In this document: piece by piece, positions 1 through 5,790 of the stretch
Layout of the letters: each line of letters begins with the position of its first letter
How positions within the stretch are numbered: position 1 is the first letter of the stretch
DNA from: B3-G11 sp039714175
Lineage (GTDB): Bacteria; Actinomycetota; Acidimicrobiia; Spongiisociales; UBA5794
Assembly (NCBI GenBank): GCA_039714175.1
Contig: JBDLJV010000092.1
Location: 1 to 8,273 of the forward strand
Reading direction: 5' to 3'
Length of the DNA: 8,273 nt
Position numbers and translations under genes: made by a program
Notes under the pieces: generated by a model
Database searches by the model: none
Seen by the model: only the letters and a program-made list of their open reading frames with translations
What the model was told of the DNA's origin: nothing

Positions 1-78
1 CCTTCCGCTCACTTCGTTCACTGGACGATGGAGGATGTTCTGTCGTGCTTCTGTGGATTCGAGCGGTCGGCGTCCTCG

Positions 79-84
79 TACCAT
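79..84 (+). promoter_or_regulatory. Candidate -10 box for the fumarase gene
   Basis: TACCAT fits the actinobacterial TAnnnT -10 pattern and would start RNA near position 91, giving a leader of about 20 bases that contains the AAGGAG site. There is no convincing -35 box. The rest of 1-78 shows no gene end I can recognise. This is inference from one short motif. Confidence 0.25.
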
Positions 85-100
85 TGGTGGACACACAGAC

Positions 101-106
101 AAGGAG
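101..106 (+). promoter_or_regulatory. Ribosome binding site that sets the fumarase start
   Basis: AAGGAG lies 4 bases upstream of ATG 111. It decides between this start and the in-frame upstream ATG at 45, which has no comparable site and would add 22 residues not expected for the family. Confidence 0.75.
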
Positions 107-110
107 CGCC

Positions 111-1766
111 ATGCCCAGTTTCCACTACGAACCGATGTTCCAGTTGGGGGCTGACGAGACCGACTTCCGCCGTCTCGACTTCGAGGGTTTGGTTGATACT
201 GCGACCGTCGGCGGCAGGGAGATCCTGACCGTCGATCCGAAGGCCCTCCGTCTGGTCGCCGCCGAGGCGATGCGCGACATCTCCCACCTCTTCCGGCCGG
301 CCCACCTCGCTCAGCTCCGCAAGATTCTCGACGATCCCGAGGCTTCTGACAATGACCGGTTCGTGGCATTGGAGATGCTCAAGAACGCTGTCATCTCAGC
401 TGACATGATCCTGCCCTCCTGCCAGGACACCGGTACCGCGATCGTGCATGGCCACAAGGGGGAGAACGTGTTCACCGGGGTCGATGACGCGGAGTGGCTG
501 TCCCATGGCGTGTATGACACCTATACGGGTTCCAATCTCCGCTACTCCCAGATGGCCCCGCTCACGATGTTCGATGAGAAGAACACCGGATCGAACCTTC
601 CGGCACAGATCGAGATCGAATCGATGCCCGGTGATGAGTATGAGCTGCAGTTCGTGGCCAAGGGTGGGGGATCGGCAAACAAGACGTTCCTCTTCCAGAA
701 GACGAAGGCTGTCCTCAACCCTGACTCGTTGACTGAGTTCGTCGACGAGGCGATTCGATCCCTCGGCACCGCGGCATGTCCTCCCTACCATCTCGCCATT
801 GTGGTCGGGGGCACGTCGGCTGAGTTGACGCTCAAGACGGTGAAGCTGGCGAGCACGAAGTACTACGACGGTCTCCCGACCGAGGGGAATGAACACGGCC
901 GCGCATTCCGAGATCTCGAGTGGGAGGACACGATTCACGAGATGACTCGTGAGGTCGGGATCGGCGCGCAATTCGGTGGGAAGTACTTCTGCCATGACGT
1001 GCGTGTCGTCAGGCTTCCGCGTCACGGCGCATCGTGTCCGGTAGCCATCGGCGTCTCATGTTCAGCCGACCGCCAGATCAAGGCGAAGATCACCGCCGAG
1101 GGCGTCTTCCTGGAGGCGCTGGAGCGTGACCCCGCTCGCTTCCTCCCGGAGCCTGTCGCCGCAGAGGAAACCACGCCTGCAGTGCAGATCGACCTGAATC
1201 GGTCCATGGATGAGATCCGCGCAGAACTGACGAAGCACCCGGTCGGCACGCGCCTCTCGCTCACGGGAACGATCGTTGTCGGCCGAGACATCGCCCATGC
1301 CAAGATCGCTGAGCGCCTCGATGCCGGTGAGGGCATGCCGCAGTACTTGAAGGATCACATCGTCTACTACGCCGGTCCGGCGAAGACGCCCGAGGGATAC
1401 GCCTCGGGTTCATTCGGTCCTACGACGGCAGGACGCATGGACCCGTACGTTGGGAAGTTCCAGGCGGAGGGTGGCAGTCTCGTGATGCTTGCGAAGGGCA
1501 ACCGCTCCAAGCAGGTGACCGATGCCTGTAACGAGCACGGTGGCTTCTACCTCGGTTCGATCGGCGGACCCGCGGCGATCCTCGCCAAGGAGAGCATCAC
1601 GGAGGTTGAGGTCCTCGAGTATCCGGAGCTCGGCATGGAAGCGATCTGGCGAATCGAGGTTCAAGACTTCCCTGCGTTCATCATCGTCGACGACAAGGGG
1701 AACGACTTCTTCGCAGAGTTCACGTCGCCTTCCGCGCAGCCGGTCAACGATCCCGCCAAGAAGTGA
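111..1766 (+). CDS. fumA: Class I fumarate hydratase (iron-sulfur fumarase)
   Basis: This 551-residue enzyme interconverts fumarate and L-malate in the cytosolic TCA cycle. The length matches E. coli FumA/FumB (about 548 residues). The N-terminal domain (about 1-340) carries the three [4Fe-4S] ligands, seen as C104 (PSCQDTGTA), C223 (TAACPPYH) and C317 (GVSCSAD). The C-terminal domain (about 355-551) holds the signature AKGNRSKQVTDACNEHGG at 461-478, followed by FYLGSIGGPAA. Against my memory of the Leishmania fumarase structure, D106, R144, R392, T438, R442 and K462 fall exactly where the catalytic or substrate-binding residues should be, so it should be active. The reading frame is open back to an ATG at 45, but I chose ATG 111 because AAGGAG lies 4 bases before it and the protein then has the family length. 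It is monocistronic here and converges on the sigma-factor operon. The labile cluster would make it sensitive to oxidants. Confidence in family is very high. Confidence 0.96.
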   Translation: MPSFHYEPMFQLGADETDFRRLDFEGLVDTATVGGREILTVDPKALRLVAAEAMRDISHLFRPAHLAQLRKILDDPEASDNDRFVALEMLKNAVISADMILPSCQDTGTAIVHGHKGENVFTGVDDAEWLSHGVYDTYTGSNLRYSQMAPLTMFDEKNTGSNLPAQIEIESMPGDEYELQFVAKGGGSANKTFLFQKTKAVLNPDSLTEFVDEAIRSLGTAACPPYHLAIVVGGTSAELTLKTVKLASTKYYDGLPTEGNEHGRAFRDLEWEDTIHEMTREVGIGAQFGGKYFCHDVRVVRLPRHGASCPVAIGVSCSADRQIKAKITAEGVFLEALERDPARFLPEPVAAEETTPAVQIDLNRSMDEIRAELTKHPVGTRLSLTGTIVVGRDIAHAKIAERLDAGEGMPQYLKDHIVYYAGPAKTPEGYASGSFGPTTAGRMDPYVGKFQAEGGSLVMLAKGNRSKQVTDACNEHGGFYLGSIGGPAAILAKESITEVEVLEYPELGMEAIWRIEVQDFPAFIIVDDKGNDFFAEFTSPSAQPVNDPAKK

Positions 1767-1770
1767 GCTT

Positions 1771-1798
1771 CAAGGCGCTCTAGCGAACGAGCGTCTTG
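1771..1798. terminator. Hairpin between convergent fumarase and ybjQ genes
   Basis: CAAGGCGCTC (1771-1780) and GAGCGTCTTG (1789-1798) pair over 10 bases with one G-U pair when read from the + strand, around an 8-base loop. The hairpin begins 4 bases after the fumarase stop. No U-run follows, so it is not a textbook intrinsic terminator, but position and stem strength suit an actinobacterial terminator or RNA-end stabiliser. It also overlaps the end of a coding-like minus-strand frame (1780-1920). Confidence 0.45.
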
Positions 1799-1920
1799 TC
1801 CGCCTTCGGGGTCCAGGGTGTCAATTCCACCACGGGTCGCCCCGTCGCGTGATCGACCGCAATACTCAGGTCGTCGATTCGGCGGTCTCGATCACAACTG
1901 CCGTTCCATACGCCAACAGT
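1780..1920 (-). other. Coding-like frame overlapping and following the ybjQ end
   Basis: On the minus strand, in a different frame from ybjQ, 46 codons are open between a TGA at 1923-1921 and a TAG at 1782-1780. The last 26 codons (1860-1783) have G or C in 21 of 26 third positions and encode a protein-like tail (AVDHATGRPVVELTP, then WTPKADKTLVR). No ATG, GTG or TTG start lies in the frame before GTG codons 17 and 16 residues from the end, and it overlaps the ybjQ 3' end. It may be the remnant of another gene's 3' end or an accident of composition. I do not recognise the family. Confidence 0.3.
1832..1845 (-). terminator. Small GCGA-tetraloop hairpin after ybjQ
   Basis: On the minus strand ACGGG and CCCGT form a 5-bp stem closed by GCGA, a stable GNRA tetraloop, starting about 20 bases after the ybjQ stop. 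There is no U-tract. It may cap the 3' end of the sigma-operon RNA. The short stem makes chance a real alternative. Confidence 0.25.
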
Positions 1921-2198
1921 TCAGCCGTTTGACCCATCACCATTGACGTTGAGAAGCGCGCCATGATGATCGCGTTGGCACCCAGGTCGGTCGCTTCATC
2001 GACCATGCGATCGAGTGCTTGTTCTCGCGACTCGGCGAGGAGCTTCGTGTACTCGGCGATCTCGCCACCGACGAGTGTCCGGAGCATTGCCATGATGTCT
2101 TTGCCAACGTGGCGAGCACGGATCGTGTTGCCACGTACCAAGCCGAGGGTTCGAACGACCCGTTGTCCGGCAATTGCTTCGCTCGATGTAACGATCAT
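1866..2198 (-). CDS. ybjQ: YbjQ/UPF0145 family protein
   Basis: The protein has 110 residues, about the size of E. coli YbjQ (107). The family appears in Pfam as a putative heavy-metal-binding domain, and its biochemical role is not established. Recognisable features in order are an N-terminal strand with VTSSEAIAGQRVVRTLGLVRG (1-24 region), the segment GGEIAEYTKLLAESREQALDRM (about 44-66), then DEATDLGANAIIMARF and the closing strand AYGTAVVIE. There are no cysteines or transmembrane segments, so it should be cytosolic. It is the last gene of a three-gene operon: its ATG overlaps the TGA of the anti-sigma gene (ATGA), and a GAGAGG sequence about 7 bases upstream can serve as the ribosome site. 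Coupling to a sigma/anti-sigma pair suggests a part in the same stress response, which is inference. Family assignment is strong. Confidence 0.9.
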   Translation of the reverse strand: MIVTSSEAIAGQRVVRTLGLVRGNTIRARHVGKDIMAMLRTLVGGEIAEYTKLLAESREQALDRMVDEATDLGANAIIMARFSTSMVMGQTAELLAYGTAVVIETAESTT

Positions 2199-2635
2199 TT
2201 CTCTACCTCTCGATAACGGTCAGTCTTGCGTGTCTTGAGTCGGTCGATGAGCACGGATAGGAAGATGAGGATGATGGCGAACCAGAATCCGAAGCCGAGT
2301 ACGGCAGCGAAGAGGTCTTCTGACTCCGTCGCCATCAGCCAGAACATGTAGCCGAACACGACGACCAGCCAGAGCGCTCCGATCGCCCATCCGAAGGAGC
2401 GAAGGAGGGAGGACGACGCGGAACGCGGTGCCTCGTCCCACTGATTGTCTTCTGGTAGTTGGAACTCGGTGGACATCGTTGTCTCCTTGATCCGGTTGAG
2501 CTCGTCGGCCAGAGACCGACAGTCAGCACAGTCTTCGAGGTGAATGCGCACCTTCTGTGCGTCACCCTGTGTCAGTTCTCCATCCAGGTACCCGGACACG
2601 AGCGTCTCATCGAAGCCATGGTGCAGGTCGCTCAT
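2195..2635 (-). CDS. Zinc-finger (ZAS) membrane anti-sigma factor
   Basis: A protein of 146 residues. Residues 1-50 form a ZAS-type anti-sigma domain with the H-x3-C-x2-C zinc motif as H32, C36 and C39 (IHLEDCADC), preceded by the helix DETLVSGYLDGELTQGD. A polar linker (51-78) follows, then two hydrophobic segments at about 81-101 and 108-130, and a basic tail (RLKTRKTDR). This predicts a cytosolic N-terminal sigma-binding domain anchored by a two-helix hairpin, with the tail also in the cytosol. It should sequester the sigma factor encoded just upstream. The frame is open to 2833, but ATG 2635 is preferred because AAGGAG sits 6 bases before it, it overlaps the sigma stop as ATGA, and the ZAS domain starts there. 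The sequence does not show whether it senses redox through the zinc site, like RsrA, or an envelope signal. Confidence 0.9.
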   Translation of the reverse strand: MSDLHHGFDETLVSGYLDGELTQGDAQKVRIHLEDCADCRSLADELNRIKETTMSTEFQLPEDNQWDEAPRSASSSLLRSFGWAIGALWLVVVFGYMFWLMATESEDLFAAVLGFGFWFAIILIFLSVLIDRLKTRKTDRYREVEK

Positions 2636-3249
2636 GGGTTGCTCCTTGTGGTCGATGCGTCTCCAGATGCGATGATCTCGCGTAAGTTCTTCCTTGCGGT
2701 GTGCAGCCGTGACATCACGGTTCCTACGGGGATCGAGAGCACCTCGGCGATCTCGCTGTAGGGCAGGCCGTGGTAGTCCCGCAGCACAATGATCTCTCGC
2801 TGAGCATCGGCGAGTTCGGAGATTGCTCGCCACACGGAGAGTTGCAGCTCGTGCTGCTCCGCTGTCTCGGAGGGTTCCGGATTCCTGTCCCTGGGCTCCG
2901 GCTTTCCCTCAGAGATCCAGACGTCGAGCGAGTCATGCCGCCGGATCCTGTCCCGACGCGCCTGGTCGCGCACCTGGTTGCGAACGATCTGGTACAGCCA
3001 GGGTTCGATCGGTTGGGTCGCATCGAAACGGTCGAGATGCTTGAAGAATCGCAATGCGCTCTCCTGAGCGATGTCGAGGGACGTATCCGGGTGGCTCGTC
3101 AATTGGAGAGCGAAGACGTAGGCAGTATTGCCGATCGATCGAGCGAGTTCTTCGCGTGCCTGGGACTCACCGCTATGTGCGCGAGCCACCAGTTGTATTT
3201 CAGGCCCTGGAACCGAACTACTCATGACGCTTTGGAGGGTACTTCCCAT
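2632..3249 (-). CDS. ECF-type RNA polymerase sigma factor
   Basis: A sigma-70 family protein of 205 residues with only regions 2 and 4. Region 2 spans about 24-102, with the core-binding stretch SLDIAQESALRFFKHLDRFD and the -10-recognising helix PWLYQIVRNQVRDQARR. A charged, proline-rich linker follows (about 112-132). Region 4 covers about 138-192 and ends in the helix-turn-helix YSEIAEVLSIPVGTVMSRLH that reads the -35 box. It would direct polymerase to stress promoters when freed from the anti-sigma factor encoded next in the operon. The first ATG (3249) has AGAAGG 3 bases upstream. The next in-frame ATG (3225) removes 8 residues before the conserved domain but has no good ribosome site. 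The two are hard to separate. The stop overlaps the anti-sigma ATG. The activating signal and ECF subgroup cannot be told from sequence alone. Confidence 0.93.
   Translation of the reverse strand: MGSTLQSVMSSSVPGPEIQLVARAHSGESQAREELARSIGNTAYVFALQLTSHPDTSLDIAQESALRFFKHLDRFDATQPIEPWLYQIVRNQVRDQARRDRIRRHDSLDVWISEGKPEPRDRNPEPSETAEQHELQLSVWRAISELADAQREIIVLRDYHGLPYSEIAEVLSIPVGTVMSRLHTARKNLREIIASGDASTTRSNP
2642..2647 (-). promoter_or_regulatory. Ribosome binding site of the anti-sigma gene
   Basis: AAGGAG on the minus strand lies 6 bases before ATG 2635, inside the end of the sigma-factor gene. It fixes the start well inside a longer open frame and explains efficient reinitiation at the ATGA overlap. 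Confidence 0.75.
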
Positions 3250-3260
3250 ACACCTTCTTA

Positions 3261-3291
3261 CGAATGAGGAGACAATCTATTCGATGCGAAT
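3261..3291. promoter_or_regulatory. CGAAT/ATTCG repeats in the divergent control region
   Basis: The 103-bp gap between the divergent sigma and methyltransferase genes holds CGAAT at 3261-3265, ATTCG at 3279-3283 and CGAAT at 3287-3291. The last two form a perfect 5-bp inverted repeat with a 3-base spacer. The array overlaps the proposed -10 of the sigma operon, where a repressor or activator could act. No matching regulator is visible in the window. Confidence 0.3.
3274..3279 (-). promoter_or_regulatory. Candidate promoter of the sigma operon
   Basis: On the minus strand TAGATT lies about 25 bases before the sigma ATG. GGACCC (3299-3294), which resembles the GGAAC-type -35 box of ECF promoters, lies 14 bases further upstream. 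The pair could allow autoregulation, but both matches are short and the spacing is not canonical, so treat it as a suggestion. Confidence 0.25.
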
Positions 3292-3339
3292 CAGGGTCCG
3301 GAGCGCCTTTCTTGGATCTTGCTTTGTTCGCGGTCTCGG

Positions 3340-3345
3340 TAGTGT
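3340..3345 (+). promoter_or_regulatory. Leaderless-type -10 box for the methyltransferase gene
   Basis: TAGTGT fits TAnnnT and ends 7 bases before ATG 3353, so RNA would begin at or next to the start codon. TTGCTT (3319-3324) is a possible -35 box with a 15-base spacer. No Shine-Dalgarno sequence precedes the ATG, which agrees with a leaderless mRNA. Support is positional only. Confidence 0.4.
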
Positions 3346-3352
3346 GGATCGC

Positions 3353-4171
3353 ATGGCGAGTGACGAATGGCCGAATCCGGTGACGCTGGAACAGATGTAC
3401 GGCGACTGGGACTGGGAGGCAGCGGTAGCGGCCGTCGATCGCAGCCTTGAGCCTCGTCCGAGTTCCTCCGTCTTCGACACGCTCGAGTCGCTCGGGCTCG
3501 GTCCGAATGACAGGGTTCTTGACATCGGCGGGCGAGACGGGGGCAACGGCCTCACGATGGCTGAGCGCTTTGGCTGCAGCGTGGTCTCGGTCGATCCTGC
3601 TCCGGTGAACATCCAGGACGGGGAAGCAGCCACTGCCGAGCACGAGTTCGGTCACCTCGTCGAGGTCGTACTGGGAGCAATCGAGCAGATCCCGGCAGAT
3701 GACGGTGCATTCACGTTCGTGTTCTCCCGCGATATGTTCGCTCACATAGAGGATGCGGATGTGGCGCTGGGGGAATGTGCCCGGGTGCTCTCTCCGGGTG
3801 GTGTGATGGTGCTCCATCAGGTGTTTGCGACCGACCTTCTGGAACCGATCGAGGCAGAGCAGGTCTTTGGGCACACGGCTGCTGTGCCGGAGCGTTTCTC
3901 CTCCGACGGATTCGAGCGAGCTGCAGTATCAGCAGGCTTTACGATTGAAGACGTCGAGGTGCTCGGATCTGAGTGGTACGAAGCATCTCAGGAGGCAGGT
4001 ACGGCGCCCAACTACCTGCTTCAGGTGTCCCGGCTTCGACGCAACCGGGAAGCATTGATCGCCGAGATCGGTGAAGTCGCGTACCGCGTCGTCTACGGGA
4101 ATGCTCTGTGGAGCATCAACCAGATGCTTGGCAAGCTCGAGTCGCGAATTTACGTGCTGAGGCGTCCGTAG
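3353..4171 (+). CDS. Class I SAM-dependent methyltransferase, substrate unknown
   Basis: A protein of 272 residues with a Rossmann-type methyltransferase fold. Motif I is VLDIGGRDGGNG (55-66), the glycine loop that holds S-adenosylmethionine. The acidic ribose-binding residue is D81 in VVSVDPAP. The segment FTFVFSRDMFAHIED (about 120-134) matches motif II, and RVLSPGGVMVLHQ matches motif III. The layout resembles small-molecule methyltransferases of the UbiE/sarcosine-N-methyltransferase type, but the substrate cannot be read from sequence. The N-terminus (QMYGDWDW) and the C-terminal helical part (about 220-272) probably shape the acceptor site. The frame is open back to 3128, into the sigma gene; ATG 3353 is favoured because the conserved protein starts there and a -10 box precedes it. 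GTG 3344 is an alternative. The gene is divergent from the sigma operon, so a link to that stress response is possible but unproven. Confidence 0.87.
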   Translation: MASDEWPNPVTLEQMYGDWDWEAAVAAVDRSLEPRPSSSVFDTLESLGLGPNDRVLDIGGRDGGNGLTMAERFGCSVVSVDPAPVNIQDGEAATAEHEFGHLVEVVLGAIEQIPADDGAFTFVFSRDMFAHIEDADVALGECARVLSPGGVMVLHQVFATDLLEPIEAEQVFGHTAAVPERFSSDGFERAAVSAGFTIEDVEVLGSEWYEASQEAGTAPNYLLQVSRLRRNREALIAEIGEVAYRVVYGNALWSINQMLGKLESRIYVLRRP

Positions 4172-4180
4172 ATCTAGATC
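4171..4180. repeat. 10-bp palindrome spanning two convergent stop codons
   Basis: GATCTAGATC is a perfect palindrome. It covers the last base of the methyltransferase TAG (4169-4171) and the whole TAG of the multicopper oxidase gene (4176-4174 on the minus strand). Only 2 bases separate the genes, so there is no room for separate terminators, and the palindrome alone is a weak one. Confidence 0.6.
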
Positions 4181-5742
4181 ACGAGGAAGTTCCGCATCAT
4201 CCCGCCGTCTTCGTGCTCAAGGATGTGGCAGTGATAGGGGAAGAACCCCTTGTGCTCGGCGAAGGGAACGGCGATCTGGACCCGCTGTCCGGGCCACACC
4301 AACACGGTATCTCTCACACCGGATTCGATAACGCCATCTTCGATTCCCGACCATGCCTCTGCAAGGCCATCGTCTTCCCATGTACGCGACACGACGCGGA
4401 ATGCCATGCCGTGGAGGTGCATCGGATGGGGCATGGGAGAGAAATTGACGAAGTCCCACAGTTCGACGGTTCCGGCCTTCACCGTTTCGAGTTCGGTGAC
4501 GGAACGTCCTTCCCACTGCGTGCCGTTGATCCAATGCGCAGCGCGCCTCGTCGACAGCACGAACTCTTTGGGTGCGTCGGCGTTGACAGCGTCCTCAGCG
4601 CCGAACGTCGGGTCAAATCCTGGTGCGGTCGGCATCTCGCCGTGGACCGGGGTCGTCTCACCAACGATGAACGATGCAGCAGTCTGGGGGATCAGGTTGA
4701 GTCCGAAGTCGTCCGACCCGCCACCTCCCATGCCGCCCCCCATCATCCCGGCTGATTCGATGAACATGTCGGCTGTCAGAAGCTCTATCCGGTCTCCCGG
4801 CTGGAACTGGGAGAAGTCCATCCAGAGATCGGTCCGTTGCGCAGGCGTGATGACAAGTCCGTCAACGCTGATGGTCTTGGGCAGTAGCGCACCGTCGGTC
4901 GCGACGGCATGCAGCTGATCTCCCGTGGACCATGTGAGATATTGCGTTCGAGAATTGGCTCCATTCAGGATTCGAATGCGGTACGGCTCCGGCCGGACGA
5001 CTGCCTCATACCCGGCAACTCCATTTGTGACGAGCGTTTCGCCGACGAATCCAGCCATAACATCGTGCATCATGGCCACATATCGGAGTTGCCCGTCAGG
5101 ATCGATCGTTCGGTCCTGAAGCACCAGAGCGAGATCATTGACAGTGTCAGCGAGGGATCCCTCCTCTCCGTGGATGACGAGGAGACCCGCCAAGCCCTGG
5201 TACACCTGTGATCCTGTCAGGTGATGTGGATGTGGGTGGTACCAGTAGGTGCCGGGCCGGTTCTCGACGACGAAGTCGTACTCGTACGTCTCGCCCGGTG
5301 GGATCGCTTCAGCGGGTTGCCCATCCTGATCCTGGGGAACGACCAAACCGTGCCAGTGCACAATGGATTCCTGGTCGAGTCGATTCTCGAACGTCACTCG
5401 AACCCGCTGCCCTTGGCGCAGATGCAGGGTCGGCCCGAGGTATGAGCCGCTGTCGACCACGCTGGCTACGTCGCCCTCGATGACCCTTGCGCCGTAGGAA
5501 AAGACTTCTGTGGTGACCCCAGCCTGGATGGATGCGGTCGACGGCTCTGCCCACAGGCCGACGTGGAGATCACGCACGTCAGGTTCCAGGACGGGACTCG
5601 TGATCGTCGTGTCAGTCACCGGGGGGATGGTGGTTACGGTTGTCGGCGTCGTGTCAGAGTCGCATCCACCGACGGCCGCGAGTGCGCCGGCTCCGGCAAG
5701 GAGTTGTAGGGCGCGGCGTCGTGAAATTCCGGAATCAGGCAT
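4174..5742 (-). CDS. Multicopper oxidase, predicted Tat-exported lipoprotein
   Basis: A three-cupredoxin-domain oxidase of 522 residues that couples oxidation of a substrate to reduction of oxygen to water outside the membrane. Copper motifs are complete: HWHG (H129, H131), HPH (H169, H171), HPMHLHG (H439, H442, H444) and HCHILEHEDGGM (H504, C505, H506, H510, M515). C505 with H439 and H510 forms the type 1 site with M515 axial; the other histidines bind the trinuclear centre. The N-terminus SRRRALQLLAGAGALAAVGGC is a twin-arginine signal ending in a lipobox-like VGGC (C27), followed by a Thr/Pro-rich tether (29-50). A Met/Gly-rich stretch (about 333-342) recalls the Met-rich copper-binding segments of CueO-like oxidases, so cuprous-ion oxidation and copper tolerance is one possibility; laccase-like or metal-oxidising roles are others. 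It lies 48 bp downstream of the co-oriented VOC gene, possibly with its own promoter. Confidence 0.95.
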   Translation of the reverse strand: MPDSGISRRRALQLLAGAGALAAVGGCDSDTTPTTVTTIPPVTDTTITSPVLEPDVRDLHVGLWAEPSTASIQAGVTTEVFSYGARVIEGDVASVVDSGSYLGPTLHLRQGQRVRVTFENRLDQESIVHWHGLVVPQDQDGQPAEAIPPGETYEYDFVVENRPGTYWYHPHPHHLTGSQVYQGLAGLLVIHGEEGSLADTVNDLALVLQDRTIDPDGQLRYVAMMHDVMAGFVGETLVTNGVAGYEAVVRPEPYRIRILNGANSRTQYLTWSTGDQLHAVATDGALLPKTISVDGLVITPAQRTDLWMDFSQFQPGDRIELLTADMFIESAGMMGGGMGGGGSDDFGLNLIPQTAASFIVGETTPVHGEMPTAPGFDPTFGAEDAVNADAPKEFVLSTRRAAHWINGTQWEGRSVTELETVKAGTVELWDFVNFSPMPHPMHLHGMAFRVVSRTWEDDGLAEAWSGIEDGVIESGVRDTVLVWPGQRVQIAVPFAEHKGFFPYHCHILEHEDGGMMRNFLVI

Positions 5743-5748
5743 GGCGAG

Positions 5749-5754
5749 ACCCTA
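5749..5754 (-). promoter_or_regulatory. Leaderless-type -10 box for the multicopper oxidase gene
   Basis: On the minus strand TAGGGT lies 6 bases before ATG 5742, and there is no Shine-Dalgarno sequence, so a leaderless transcript is likely. I see no clear -35 box in the GC-rich 48-bp gap. If it is real, the oxidase is expressed independently of the upstream VOC gene. Confidence 0.4.
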
Positions 5755-5790
5755 GCGCTTCCACCGCAGCCGCCGCGCGTCGTACGTCTC

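Noticed and set aside
1..40. Possible 3' end of an upstream gene at the window start
   Set aside because: The stretch is too short to judge; no frame gives a recognisable protein tail and no terminator hairpin is evident.
396..1025. Long open frame of 209 codons on the minus strand within the fumarase gene
   Set aside because: It is the reverse-strand shadow of a highly conserved enzyme gene; its translation is rich in Arg/His/Leu without domain signatures.
3209..3236. GGAACC followed about 13 bases later by CGCTTT, like an ECF promoter driving the methyltransferase gene
   Set aside because: It lies within the sigma-factor coding sequence, would give an RNA leader of over 100 bases, and the motifs are short enough to arise by chance.
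2770..3267. Open frame of 165 codons on the + strand opposite the sigma gene
   Set aside because: It is antisense to a clear sigma-factor gene, has no ribosome site and no recognisable domain.
4108..4755. Open frame of 215 codons on the + strand opposite the oxidase gene, overlapping the methyltransferase 3' end
   Set aside because: It is complementary to the conserved copper-binding C-terminus of the oxidase and is a compositional shadow.
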